Assembly (NCBI GenBank): GCA_014529385.2
Contig: CM043963.1
Coordinates: 73,453,912 to 73,517,911, forward strand
Direction: 5' to 3'
From: Adiantum capillus-veneris
Lineage: Eukaryota; Streptophyta; Polypodiopsida; Polypodiales; Pteridaceae
DNA: 64,000 nucleotides
Shown here piece by piece: positions 1-11,090 of the stretch (position 1 is the stretch's first letter; every line of letters starts with the position of its first letter). Below the pieces are notes generated by a model. It was given only the letters and a program-made list of their open reading frames with translations, had not been told where the DNA came from and searched no databases. A program made the position numbers and the translations under genes.

Positions 1-121
1 GTAGGAGAATGGGAAGACAAGTTTCCAAACAGTCTATTCTGCTTGTTATTGCTATCCCATAGCCCTAAACCCCTTCACTCTCCTTATATGCATTTTGAGT
101 GAGTTTTTCTTTGCTTCTCTA

Positions 122-379
122 TCAAGGCATGATCCATTTTTTAAGGTTATTTTCTACAATAGGTTTGTTTGGTAGACTTTCCTCTACCATAATTTCAACT
201 GGTACACTGGTTGTTTCTCGTTTAATGATGAAGACTAATTTGCATCCTTCCGAAAAATCACGTATGGCAGAGGGACGTGGCTTTCCATTGGATAGGTAGC
301 ATCTCTTGCGAGTTTTTGGGATCGCATTCTCAAAGGATGGTATATCCTCCGTAGTTTGGTTGCCAATAGAAAGCATCAT
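122..379 (-). pseudogene. Short open frame, possible SUVH-like exon fragment
   Basis: An 85-codon minus-strand frame contains the string KPRPSAIRDFSEGC. This resembles the RxSAIRDFPxGCG block found upstream of the SRA domain in plant SUVH histone methyltransferases. No SRA, pre-SET or SET sequence is visible nearby. If the resemblance is real, this is an isolated exon or captured fragment whose CG pair has decayed to CK. It could equally be a chance open frame. The flanking DNA is AT-rich and non-coding. Confidence 0.2.
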
Positions 380-1980
380 ACCCTGTAGTAAAACTTCATA
401 AACCAGATCTTGTCTATTAGTGGTCTATGTTAGATGCTAGCTCCTAAGAGTGGCTGGAGAAACCTAAGGAGGAAAGCAACATTTTCATAATGATTACATG
501 TGAAATTGGAAACTCTACTCTCCAAGTGGATACAATGAGAGTCTAATAGGATAAAGATAGAGAGAGATAGAGAGAAAAAAAGATAGAAAAGGAGCTTCAT
601 TTTGGGGTTATATAAAGGATAAGACATAGACTACTTGTATTTTGCCAAAATTTTGGCAGGGTTTCATTTGTAAGTAGACCTATTTTTCAAAAAGTAAACC
701 GGCCCTCCTTTTTTAGGAGCCTCACATGAGGATTTTGTTTTAAATAATAAATCTAGAGCTACCCAACAAAGTATGTACGCAGTTTACAAGACACGGTTAT
801 GTCAGACTTTTAAAACTTAGAAAATATTTTCTTTTTGTCAAAATTTTCCTAGAATTTTGTTTGTAATTAGACATGCTTTTCAAAATAAACATGCCCTCCT
901 CTCCGAGGAGCCTCACATGAGGATTTTCTTTTCAAAAAAAGCCATTTTGGAAAACTTTCCTCAAAAAAGTATATCATAAGCATAAAAACAACTTTCTTTC
1001 CAAGTAATTAGGCTAATCCTTGAACGAGCATATTTTCTATCTTTTCTATTTTGCCAAAATTTTTGCTGAGTTTTCTTTGTAATTAGGTCAGTTTTTCAAT
1101 TTAAGCATGTCCTCCTCTCTGAGGAGCCTCACATGAGGATTTTCTTTTAAATAAAAAATTGGAAACCTCTTCTTCAATGTGCATACCAGTCAACATACCG
1201 TTCCCACAATAACTTACTTTACAAGTTCTTAGTTCAATCTAAAAAACATAAAGCAGACCTTTTCCATTTTTTCAAGACCAATACTCAAAAGTAACTTTTG
1301 TTTACAAACAAAGAACTTATTCTAGATTTTGATTAAACATCCTCTTAGTAGACTGAAGGTTTACTTGAAAGCTCGGGGTCGTCATCCATATGCTTTGTGT
1401 TGAAACCGTGTCGAATGATTTCCGTTGTAAGGCTGCCAAAAAGACCATACAAGATGCTATTCCTTGAGCGGATATTTACCATTATGTGACATACATTCAA
1501 CCAGTGTTCAGATTATGTATTGTCCCAAAAAAAAACTTTTTGGTATATCATTTGTATGTTTATGGAATTAAAAACATATATCCAAGTATCTGTCCTACTA
1601 TGCTGACCAGTTTTTCATAACCTTAGTTTTGTTTTTGTTGAATGTTTTAATGGAAAATCAAGAGCTATTTCGTCCTTCTATTTGCTTGTTTTTTTATCAG
1701 ACCCATATACTGAGCCAGTGTATACTACCATGCAGATGAGATACTTCATAATATATTAAAAGCTTCCCAAAACTTTGTCTATATCTTTGAGCCTAAAAAC
1801 TCACATGGTTCATTCCATGCTAGCTGGTAGATTATATAGTGTTTTCAACCATGTGGTTTTTTTTCTTTTAGAGTTGTTTGTCCTCTTTTATGTTTTTATA
1901 TTCATACTCAACAGGTATAAGGACTGTTGTGCACAAAAGAGTCAATACATCTAGTTGAACACAATTTTTAAATTAAATGT
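380..1980. other. AT-rich non-coding stretch
   Basis: No convincing coding frame is seen on either strand. The stretch contains three spaced copies of a roughly 100-bp repeat, listed separately. The rest is AT-rich with short purine-rich runs. Confidence 0.6.
640..1150 (+). repeat. Three dispersed-tandem copies of a ~100-bp repeat
   Basis: Copies start near 640, 832 and 1048. Each opens with TTTTGCCAAAATTTT or a variant, passes through a TTTGTAATTAG-like stretch, and closes with the conserved block GAGCCTCACATGAGGATT (copies end near 740, 930 and 1145). Start-to-start spacing is about 192 and 216 bp. The closing block holds short inverted repeats (CCTCA..TGAGG, and CTCCT..AGGAG in copies 2 and 3). 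The sequence between copies is not conserved. Confidence 0.7.
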
Positions 1981-2017
1981 GTATCATATTACTTTGGAAG
2001 CTGTAAGCGGTGTGTGC

Positions 2018-2018
<1 letters not shown>

Positions 2019-2052
<34 letters not shown>
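2019..2052. repeat. (TG)n microsatellite
   Basis: An almost pure TG dinucleotide run that grades into a short CG run. Confidence 0.95.
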
Positions 2053-2058
<6 letters not shown>

Positions 2059-2460
2059 CAGTCTATGTAGAATGTATGAGAGGAAATGGGTAGCGAACTG
2101 CCTTGCATGTGTGTGTTGTGTATAAAGCGGACTCTGTTGTATGTGTAGACTAGATGGGAGTCCGCGAGCATCACCTTACTGTGTGAAGAGCTCTTATGCA
2201 TATGTGTACGTTTTTTGATTTCCAAGCTTGCGTTTTTATACATATAGCACACTACATCACCATTCGCTGCTTTCAATACAACCATGTGGCAATATACTCC
2301 GTGTAAGGTGCCAGCTTTCTGATTTCCTTATCAGGCCTGCACCTCACGGTGCTTTCAATACTTTTTACCGTTTTATTTGTCCCCATCCACGTTCAATGTT
2401 TATAGTAACTGAGCTTCTTTGAGTTAGGTTCCATTCCCCATTTAGCTTGGATTTCCAATA

Positions 2461-2572
<112 letters not shown>

Positions 2573-3008
2573 GGTTTCCACAGGGGGAGGGGATGGAAAG
2601 AAGAGAGTGAGCGATAGATGGAGTTGGAGAGGGGTAGGAGGTGTGGAGAGAAAAAAGAGATAGAAGGGGAGGAGAGATAGAGATAGAGAGAGAGTGTAGA
2701 TAACAGGGGGTGGGGATGGGGGTGTGGAGAGACAAGGGGGCAAGGGGTCGCTCTTTGGGGGAGGAGAGAATATGTAATTGTTTAAAAATTAATTTAATTT
2801 GAATTTAATAAATAAATAAATAATACTTATAGCTACTATGATTAATATAAAATGCCCTTAACTCTTCTAAACACAATTAAACACTTTCACTCTTATTTTT
2901 TCAATCTAGTGCTTATTTTTTTAGCTCTACTATCATGTCATGCACAATGGTGTTCCCTTCTTTTGAAAGAGCTTTTCCCTTTACTAATGGAAAGATTAAA
3001 TATCTGCA

Positions 3009-3804
3009 GTGCCACTAGAGAAAACAAGCAATCACTTGGGAGAGGAGTTTTATGTTGTGGACGAATCTCTCTCTACAAAGTTTGTGATGCTAGCTAAAGA
3101 TGACACAGTTTCAAATTCAAGTGGCACGACTGCTCCTTTCGTGGATGTTCCCTACATAGATCTTACTAGTCCAAGCAAAGAACAACGCTTTGGGGAGCAA
3201 CCATCTCAAAACTCTACTGAGGTACGGAGAACAAATAGTATTTTGTCATTTGTTAACGCAATGATGAAGCCCAACACCTTGATGAAACTTCAAAGATAGT
3301 GGAAACCAAACAAGTGTCAATATTAAAGGTGTACAATGGTAACATGGTGTTTGATTTTCCACCAACCTTAAGAAAAGTTCATTCAATAGATGCTATGGAA
3401 CAGAAGTATGATCCACACCACTGGACCAAACCGCAAACCTTGCATTTCCTGGAGTGTGTCACAAAAGTCAGTGTGCAGGTGCCCTAAAGTGTCTCAATGA
3501 AAGTTGTACCAGATTGGTTAATTTTGGGAAGTCAAACACAAGGCATTTCAATGGCACTATGCTAAAATCAATGGATGAGCTTTGTGGCAAACTTGGAGGC
3601 AAGCTTACTTGCCACTATTGCGGAAAACCACCCATTTGTTTGTTTACATGTGATTGCTTCGTATATTATGTCATGTCAAGGGATGAAATCATGAGCATAT
3701 TGATGGTACATCAAGGAACTCACCAACATGACATGAGGGATGGTACGTCAGCATGGCTCATCGATAAAAGTAAAGAAATGGTCACGAGTTCTCATTGTAG
3801 ATAG
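3009..3804 (+). pseudogene. Degenerate zinc-finger protein, probably transposon-derived
   Basis: Three overlapping reading frames (from 3009, 3299 and 3454) read as one protein broken by frameshifts near 3298 and 3455. The last part has a CxxxxC pair (CLNESC), then CHYCG, then further Cys residues, and ends with HQGTHQH. That order of C..C, C..CG, C, HxGxHxH resembles the GCM/WRKY-like zinc fingers found at the N-terminus of some Mutator-like transposases. No DDE transposase core is visible downstream. The family assignment is inference; the Cys/His pattern and the frameshifts are seen directly. Confidence 0.4.
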
Positions 3805-3980
3805 ACATGTAGGCATATTAAAGGTACAAATGTGTGTGGCAAAGAAAAATGTGACAACAACTTTGATCCAAGAGGGGGGCCTCTAGCCATGTACTTGGCG
3901 AGCAAGAATTTCTCAATATTTATAAGATGGAAAAGTAAACTTATTTTTTTTTAGATAAAGTGGTGAGATATGGTTAATAG

Positions 3981-4400
3981 AGCCTTGTGTAGAGTTTCAC
4001 TCACAATTAAAAGTAAATTAGCAAAAGTAAATCTAGTGATTGCTAGGTATTTACTTGCTTTGTGTAGAGCCATGCTCACACATGGAAGTAACTTAGGTAA
4101 ATTGCCTGCCAAGTATAGAGCAATGCTCACACTGGAGGTAATTTAGATAGGTAGAATAGTAATCTCTCGCTTTGTGTAGAGGTTGACTCACACTTGGAAG
4201 TGATTTAGGTAGGGTAAATAGAGATTACTTGGCATGTGTAAAGTTTGACTCACACTTGGAGGTCATTTAAGTAGGTTTAAGAGATTTAGAAATGCTTGTC
4301 ATGTGAAAAGTTTACTCACACTTAAAGGCTATATAGATATGTATTAGGTGACACCTCATCATGTGTAGAGTGAAAGCTTACACTTGGGATGAAATTATAA
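3981..4400 (+). repeat. Degenerate tandem array, ~60-bp unit, about seven copies
   Basis: A unit built around TTGTGTAGAG..GACTCACACTTGGAAGT..ATTTAGGTAG recurs with starts near 3984, 4061, 4113, 4171, 4233, 4301 and 4361, so the spacing is 52-77 bp. Copies have drifted, but the GTGTAGAG and CTCACACTTGGA cores stay recognisable. Confidence 0.75.
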
Positions 4401-4654
4401 GATTTAAATTAAACAATCATGAAACAAAACTCAAGAATGTAGATTAAATTTTAAGATATGAAAGAATTGTTAACAATTATTCTTGCACACACCGTGAATG
4501 ATAATGATTTTATTTGTAGATAGAATAGAATTGATTGGTATAGATTGAAGCTAATAAGTTGATAGATAGTTTTGTTGGTGCTCGTGTATCCCTTTACAAC
4601 ATGGTGAAAGGATATGAGTGGAGCTACGTAGATGAATTGATATCAAGAAAGACC

Positions 4655-4939
4655 TCATCAAGAATTGAGTTGCAAATCTTGTGGCCATAACTTTAGTGGG
4701 GATACCCATAGGATAAAAGAGCATGTGTTCAAATATCTTGGAAATGTGCTAGCTTGCAAAAACCCTCCTAAAGGTATCCACAAAAAAATTCCTCAAGGGG
4801 CACTCAAGGTAAAGAGGATACTTGCTGAAGAAGGAAAGAAAAGGCTGATCCAAAAGTGATGAACTTATTGATTGGGAGGAATGTGGAGATGGATTTTAAA
4901 GATGAAGCTAGCCCACATGTTCTCGGGCGAGGGGGAAAA

Positions 4940-4977
<38 letters not shown>

Positions 4978-5320
4978 CCCACACTATTATTGCATACAAT
5001 CAAGGGTCTAGTAGCTCAAACCCTGCACCTTCCACTTCTTTTCTAAAAGGATGTGGTGTAGCATCAATTGGTGGTCAACTGACACATAGTGGTTCTACTT
5101 TGCACCTAGCATTTGACAAGCAATGGTTTCTTGAGCTACATCTGAAGTGGACCCAAGCTTTTTTGCATGTGGAATTACCCTTAATGTCCTCTGTGATCCT
5201 ATGAAAAAAGAATTTGTGGCACTTGATTACAATAGGGCCACAACTCACAAAAGATTTGCAAATTCTTACTGGGGGACTTAGTTCTAAATAGAGCATAAGT
5301 AAAAGCATGCTCTCTCTAAT
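4655..5320 (+). pseudogene. hAT-type transposase relic, BED finger to start of DUF659
   Basis: The frame at 4665-4859 holds a BED-like zinc finger: CKSCGHNFSG, then RIKEH, then a later Cys. After a 36-base G run the protein resumes (4976-5170), and after a frameshift near 5150 it reads CGITLNVLCDP. This matches the (A)CGIPFNVVRSP entry into the DUF659 domain of plant hAT-like transposases. The coding signal ends near 5320, exactly where a minus-strand hAT fragment begins. The element is dead; no terminal inverted repeats were recognised. Confidence 0.65.
4940..4975. repeat. Homopolymer G run (36 nt)
   Basis: A pure G tract that interrupts the hAT relic. Homopolymers this long are prone to length error in sequencing, so the flanking frame relation is unreliable. 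Confidence 0.9.
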
Positions 5321-5351
5321 GAACGTGATGACATGATTAGTGTCTATAAGT

Positions 5352-5975
5352 CTATGTCATTGAAGGCACTTTCCCAAAGTCCTTAAGAAGCAAATTGAAA
5401 GTGTGGGCAACACATGAAGCCCATGTAATCTCAGGATACTTGCCTTTGATTGTATGCCCTGCATCTTTGTATCTAAATGCATTGTCTTTGACAATAGTCA
5501 TGACATTTTTGGGTCCACCAGCTTTCCCAATTGCATGCTCATATATACTCACTACAAAACCACTTGGTTTTTCTTTCAAAGATATATCTATTGCTTTAAT
5601 GAAAATGGATCCTCTAGGACAAATTAACATCACATTTATCAAGATTTTTTTTTTACAATTTGTCCATCCATCAAGAGTAATTGTACATCCATTCTGTGGT
5701 ACAAGCTCAAGAACTGTATGCTTCAAAATACTCTCTGGTGAGGCTTTCATTTTATTTAGATATTCTATATGCACCACGTACTATGTTCTCACAACATTGT
5801 AGTAGGTAAGCTGGCTCTTTGTGTGAAATAGTTGTAGGTACACGATAGGATATTTATCTTTTACAAGTATCCTGGCTGTGAGGGTGCAGCCACGAAGTGC
5901 TATCAACTTGTAAAGTCTCAAGTGTTCTAGAGGATTGTGGAGAAAATTTTCACTGTTACAAATCCTTTTGTGCAT
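5352..5975 (-). pseudogene. hAT-type transposase relic, DUF659 domain
   Basis: The minus strand reads one continuous frame from 5975 to 5352 with a single internal TAG at 5779-5781. It carries YYNVVRT (entry to DUF659), then GCTITLDGWTN, then a conserved block ending in WASCVAHTFNLLLKD, which is the classic DUF659 signature of plant hAT-like transposases. The C-terminal dimerisation domain is absent. It converges tail-to-tail with the plus-strand hAT half ending near 5320 and overlaps it at the same protein position. Confidence 0.75.
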
Positions 5976-6430
5976 CTAGTGTTCTTGTTTGATAAAGATG
6001 CGCTCATATTTGGGCGGTTTCATTGGAACATGCATAAGGCTATTTGCAAGCTAAAGGAGACTACTTTCTTGCACGTGAGAGAAAACCATGATGGTGTCCT
6101 TTGCTGAGAAACATTGGGATCAATTACACACCCCCTTTGCTACTATTGCATTTGCGCTCACCTCCCTCCTTCTCCATCACCACTGCCTCCCCCATACCTT
6201 TCGCTTTGTTCCTTCACTCCCTCTCTATGGTGCTGCCCATAGCCTTGCAGCTCCCGTTCCCCTCATCCTTTGACCTCGTTGCCCCCCCCCCCCCCCCCCC
6301 CCCCCCCTTTCCCAATCCCCCCACTCTTTTTGTCCCTCTGCTATGTTGTCTCCTGGTCGGGTGTCATCGGTGGCTCCTTGGATTTGTTGTGGTGAGATGT
6401 TCTCTAGTAGGAATACTCTATTTTTTTTCT
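5976..6430. other. Non-coding stretch with 26-nt C run
   Basis: No supported gene. A pyrimidine-rich segment contains a homopolymer C run at 6282-6307. Proline-rich frames across it are low-complexity artefacts. Confidence 0.6.
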
Positions 6431-6539
6431 CTCATTTGTAGTAGTAGACACAAATGGAAGCTCATGATCCATCTCAAAGGGACTCAAATATAGTCCCCAA
6501 ATCCGACCCGACCGAGCCCATCATCCGACTTTCTCTATT

Positions 6540-7056
6540 GCCACAAGAGAGCAATCAAGCCTTGCAGTATAGGTGGCACCTTTGTTATCTGTAAGATCAT
6601 TGATAGTCAACCTAGCATAGGCAAGGTGCGCGACCTCCTACACGCACATCTCCTAGTAGAGGTAGGAAAAATCATCGGCATACAGCTTCTTGGGCGAGGG
6701 TACTACCAGTTCGAGTTTAAGACTCCCAAGATGTCTACCAACATTTTAATGAGCCCACAGGCCATTCAAGCGATGGGGGGGCTCATTTTTTATAGTGGCA
6801 CCATGGTTTCCACCCAACTTCAAATGTTCTTTCCAAGGAAGCAAACCTGCCCATTTTGGTTTGCTTCCCAGTCCTAAGGAGAGAGTACCTCCCGCTTCTT
6901 TTTAGGATTGATTCCAAGATCAAGACAATCTTAGAGACCACATGGATGGCCTCTTTAGTTGCTGCCAAGGCTACAGGTATTTCCACAATATGCGTTTTGG
7001 TTTTTCACACCTATACCCTCCCAAAGGTAGTCCTTCTACCTAGGGTGAGTGGCAAG
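6540..7056 (+). pseudogene. LINE-1 ORF1-like (DUF4283-type) relic
   Basis: Two frames read KVRDLLHAHLLVEVGKIIGI and, after a frameshift, FPVLRREYLPLLF..IDSKIKTILETTWM. This layout resembles the nucleic-acid-binding ORF1/DUF4283 region at the start of plant L1-type LINE coding sequences. It lies directly upstream of the endonuclease relic in the same orientation. The start codon and true 5' end cannot be placed. Confidence 0.5.
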
Positions 7057-7690
7057 TGTCTCCTCTAGTGGCTTCTTTAGGGCCTAAAGGCATCCTAGGA
7101 GGTTATGTTACAAAATTATGGTCTTCTTGGCAACAAGCCATTGTGGGCAGTGTTATCATTGTGCCAGGTAGGGCCCAATGGGTTACTATGCAGGTTCATG
7201 GTAACCTCATAGGCTTCCCGAACATCTATGCACCCAACCATGCGAGTGCATAGATGAGTTTTGGTCACAAATTGTGGATTCATTTCCTTATGTAGAGCAG
7301 TGTTGTGTCGGGGGGAACTTCAACATGTTGGAGGACCCCTTGGATAGGATTGAAGGTAGCCGTGCTATTGTGCACGTGACTAAGTTGGTAGCTTGGGAGT
7401 GTCTATGTGTGACCTTAAGCATTTTAGATGTTTGGCAGCATGTAGGCTTTGTGCGTCTCCCAAAAATTCACTCTATCCTTCTCTTGATATGACCATAGAT
7501 TAGGGGGCATGAATCCATCTCAAATAAATCATTTCTACACCAATGATCGTATTTGTCACATGGGAGGATCTGCATGCATTTTGGCAGGGACTGCCTTTTC
7601 ATATCGTGTGCCAATGATTCTTGCTTTCGTAGATAGACAAAGGAGTGGGAGCGCCGTGCTAAGCATCCTCGAGAGGATTCTACTAGATAC
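7056..7690 (+). pseudogene. LINE-1 APE-type endonuclease relic
   Basis: Translated blocks GPKG.LGGYVTKLWSSW, GRAQWVTMQVHGNLIGF, IYAPNHASA, GGNFNMLEDPLDRIEGSRA and HFYTNDRI follow the order of the apurinic endonuclease domain of plant LINEs. The metal-binding/catalytic GGDFN motif reads GGNFN (codon AAC at 7316-7318), and the C-terminal SDH motif reads SYR, so the enzyme would be inactive. The first ~50 residues of the fold (the WNVRG block) are not recognisable. A 133-bp GA repeat follows. Confidence 0.7.
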
Positions 7691-7693
7691 AAA

Positions 7694-7830
<137 letters not shown>

Positions 7831-8079
7831 GGTGGCACTTTGGATAGAGAGTTTGAGCACTCAGGGAACCCCTGCTAGTAGAGTGGCCACTGAGCTTGCT
7901 GAGATTAGTTGTTTCTTCCTCCAGGAGTCTCCAACTTGCTTAACTGCAACCAAGGAGGAGAAGAAGCGTCTAAAATGGGGCATTGCTTCTCTACAGTGAT
8001 GCCAGAGCACCACCCTGATAGTCCTTGGTTGAAGGAGCAGATGTAGTAGGCTCAACACAACCTTCCTTCCATGGTTAGG

Positions 8080-9036
8080 CATCTCAATGGACCAAGGTGG
8101 GAGACAAAGTTACTAGTGAGTTCTTTGAGACTATGGGTCCTCGCCACACATGCACCAGTGTTTGTCAACTGAGGGACTTGACGGGCTGATTGCTATAGGT
8201 TCTGAGGATATGCATGCAGCTGCACTGAATTTTATCATGAGTTGCTTTCGTTTGAGCAACAGTCAGGAGCCACAGTCAGAGCACCAAGATGCATGTAGAG
8301 AGCAGGTTTGGGTGCAGATGCCTTGCCTAGTTATTGAGGAGATGCATCAAAGACTAGGGATTCCTATATAGTTGGAGGAGCTCCACGAGTCCCTTAGAGC
8401 ACTTCCCGAGGGTAGCTTCCCAGGGGAGAATGGTTTGACTTCCAGCTTCTTCTTGAAGTATTGGGAGCTGCTTGGTCCAAATCTTTCTTTTGTACATTGA
8501 AGAGATGCCTGACAGGATGAGTGAGGGTCTGATATACCTTATCCCCAAGGAGGGAGGCTCCTTGGATGATATATGGTAGTGGTGGCCCATCACCATTCTC
8601 AACTCAGCTACAAAATCTTAGTAAAAGCTCTGATTTTGAGAATTCAGCAGCAACATTAAACATGAGACCTAGACAGGTTTTGTCAAGGAGCACAGTATCC
8701 TTGACAACATCTTCACCTTTTGGGAGGTGTCTGCCCTAACAAGTCTTCAAGGAGAGGATCTTGTAATACTCCTTCTCAATTTTGAGGGGGCATACAACAA
8801 AGTCGATTGGGATTTCCTAGAGGGAACTATGCGCAGGTTGGGGTTTTCAAATGCTTGGATTAGAGGAGTGTCATCTCTCTACATATGTGTATGCATAGTC
8901 AGAAGCTTTTGGCAGGGGGAAGAGGGGAACGCTTCCTACTCACATGTTTAGTTAGATAGGGTTTTCCTCTTGCCCCCTTCCTTTTTTTCTTCTATGATGA
9001 GGCGTTGAACAGATTTTTGACTTCATAGGAGGTTGG
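8080..9036 (+). pseudogene. LINE-1 reverse transcriptase, N-terminal part
   Basis: The clearest block is at 8727-8951: LILLLNFEGAYNKVDWDFLEG followed by RRLGFSNAWIRGV. This is RT motif A of plant LINEs, where the usual LDFEKAYD has its catalytic Asp changed to Asn (AAT at 8778-8780). Weaker linker and finger segments precede it in broken frames. Coding is cut at 9036 by the gypsy insertion and resumes at 23474. Confidence 0.7.
9032..9036. repeat. Target-site duplication GTTGG (left)
   Basis: A direct 5-bp duplication matching 23469-23473. It flanks the Ty3/gypsy element and fixes its ends. Confidence 0.9.
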
Positions 9037-9447
9037 TGTATTATTGCCCTTAACTCTCCCATTTAAACATCATTCTACTCTGACAAACAATTTGATAAAC
9101 ACTCTGACATTCACAGAATTCCGCCATGGCTACAAACTTCAGTACAGACTTGCAGACATGCTCTAAAAAGACTTGCTGCTTCCATTATGCATTCGGAATA
9201 CTACATTGATGAGAATACAAAAAGAGAAAGAAGACAACAACGTTGACAAAACATTCTGCACTTTCTTGATACTACAGGAATCCGCCATCACATCTTCTTC
9301 ATCATCGTAAACTGAAAAACTGCCTATTGCCGAATACACCTTGACATAAATAAACATCCCTACACTTAAGATCCCAAAAGACACACCCCATATTAAGGTT
9401 CATTACATAGTCACTTTTAAAGTCAAAATCCTACTCCATCGAGGTGT
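9037..9447 (-). repeat. gypsy-1 3' LTR, main part (interrupted by copia-1)
   Basis: It begins TGTATTATTGCCC on the plus strand and matches 23049-23458 closely. The last 10 bp of this LTR (AGCCTTAACA) lie at 14633-14642, after the copia insertion and its target duplication. Confidence 0.92.
9443..9447. repeat. Target-site duplication GGTGT (left) of copia-1
   Basis: A direct duplication identical to 14628-14632. It places the copia insertion 10 bp from the inner end of the gypsy-1 LTR. Confidence 0.88.
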
Positions 9448-9674
9448 TATTACCATATACATGTGGTAGTGATGTGTGTGAACACACTAGGACCGTCGGG
9501 GCATTTTTTCCCTCTTTAGGAGGTTTTTCCCCCCGTGCATTGTATATACGTCCATCACTCTAGGGCTATCTATCTTTCCATTTCACACTAAGTAATACAC
9601 TCTCTATTGTGTGCCTTGAGCTTCCTTTGTCTTCTCCAAGCTGTGTGTGTTTCTCTGCAACCCTAACTCCAACA
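9448..9674 (+). repeat. copia-1 5' LTR
   Basis: 227 bp ending CTCCAACA. The first two bases are TA where the 3' LTR has TG, so the terminal dinucleotide has mutated. It contains the GTATATAC segment shared with the 3' LTR. Confidence 0.92.
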
Positions 9675-9676
9675 AT

Positions 9677-9688
9677 TGGTATCAGAGC
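9677..9688 (+). other. Primer-binding site, initiator tRNA-Met
   Basis: TGGTATCAGAGC lies two bases after the 5' LTR. It is complementary to the 3' end of plant initiator tRNA-Met and is the standard priming site of copia elements. Confidence 0.93.
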
Positions 9689-10036
9689 AGGTCACGTCCT
9701 CCCGGGCTTAGTCGCCACCTGCTCCAGCACACGCCTGTTCACTTTCTTCGATTTCAGTGAGCTTTGGCGAGCGTTCGCAGGTCGACAAATATTTTGGGAG
9801 CGCTCAAAGAGCTTGGTCTGCTCAGAATTTTGATTTGGGCTCATTTCGGCCTCTGTTTCCACTACAGGCAGTACTGCACAGGCTATTTCGTCATTTTGTG
9901 CAGAATTTTTGTCAGTGCCAATTTCTGCATAACAGGTGCCTTATAGTCTTCTACGGTTTGTGCTATATACCACAGGTTGTTCCCGCTCCGTTTCTCCTAT
10001 TTTCGGGTAGTATTCACATCAAGTGCAGCATTTACC

Positions 10037-11090
10037 ATGGCTGACAACAACAACACAGATGTGTTCAAGATGTTTGCTGCTAAGGACAGATTGGATGGGG
10101 ACAACTACCCTATGTGGGCTTATATGATGCAACATGTTCTTGTGTCAAAAGGTGTCTGGAACATTGTGCAGGGCATTGATGTACGTCTTGGTTCTGAGGA
10201 TGTAGGCGATGTTGAGGATGTTGCAGGTCTTGTTGCAAGGATTGCAGTTGTTAGAGTTGTTTTGCCTACGGCAGAGCAAGCTCGTTGGGATGTTAAGGAT
10301 ACGCAGGCTCATGCATTGATTGCGTTGTCTGTGAAGCGCACCATTGTTCCTCACATCCGTTCAGAAAATCTGCAAAACAGGCTTGGGATATTCTAGCAGG
10401 TCTTTATGCAAGCCGCAATGAGGCTAAAATTGCTTTGCTGCGTAAAGAGCTGGAGTCGAAGATTATGCATGAGGAAGATGATATGGACACTTTCCTTCCT
10501 AGTGTCAAGGATATCAATGAGCAGCTTATTTTTGCAGGTGAAGTCATTTCTGACAGTTCCCTTGTGCAGACTGTTCTTGATGCATTACCAGATTCCTACC
10601 AGACTTTTGCTAGTACTTGGAGACTGATGACCCAAGGAAATCCTGAAGTTGTCAAGTTTGATGCATTATGCACATTGCTGTTGCAAGAGTCACTTTGTAG
10701 AAAAAACAGGACTAGGCAGCGTGCAGTTGAACAGGCCTTTATTGCTTCTCAAAGAAAGGGTGGTAACAGTAATGCAGCCACTTCTTATGGTTCTGCTGCG
10801 AGTAGCAAAAATTATGTTCCCAATGCTTCTGCTGGCAGTACTTCGTCTGGAAATTCTGGTGATAAGGGCAAAAATAAGATGCGTTGCCATTATTGTAAAG
10901 CCAATGATCACTTGATCAAGTCGTGTCCTAAGTTGAAGGCCAAAGAGGCTAAGAAGAAAGAGGGTGGTTCCACTGCAAATGCTGGTTCCACTACAAATGC
11001 AGCCATTGTTGAGTCTTCTATGAAAGGAGACTGTGTTGCTGATGTTAATGCAGAATGGGCTTTTAGCGCAGAGTGCACTTACAATCCTGC
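10037..11090 (+). pseudogene. copia-1 gag
   Basis: The start ATG at 10037 opens MADNNNTDVF, followed by KDRLDGDNYPMWAYMM, the typical N-terminus of plant copia gag (substrate-binding UBN2-type domain). The frame breaks near 10370 and continues from about 10380 in the next frame with DILAGLYASRNEAKI. A CCHC zinc knuckle, CHYCKANDHLIKSC, is encoded near 10888-10926, and a Thr/Ala/Asn-rich linker follows. It would form the virus-like particle and bind RNA. The single frameshift prevents normal synthesis. Confidence 0.88.

Noticed and set aside
3981-4400. CRISPR array
   Set aside because: Units are diverged with variable spacing and no conserved repeat plus unique-spacer structure; the DNA is plant nuclear.
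6101-6493. 130-codon proline-containing frame
   Set aside because: Driven by a C26 homopolymer and pyrimidine-rich DNA; no domain or codon pattern.
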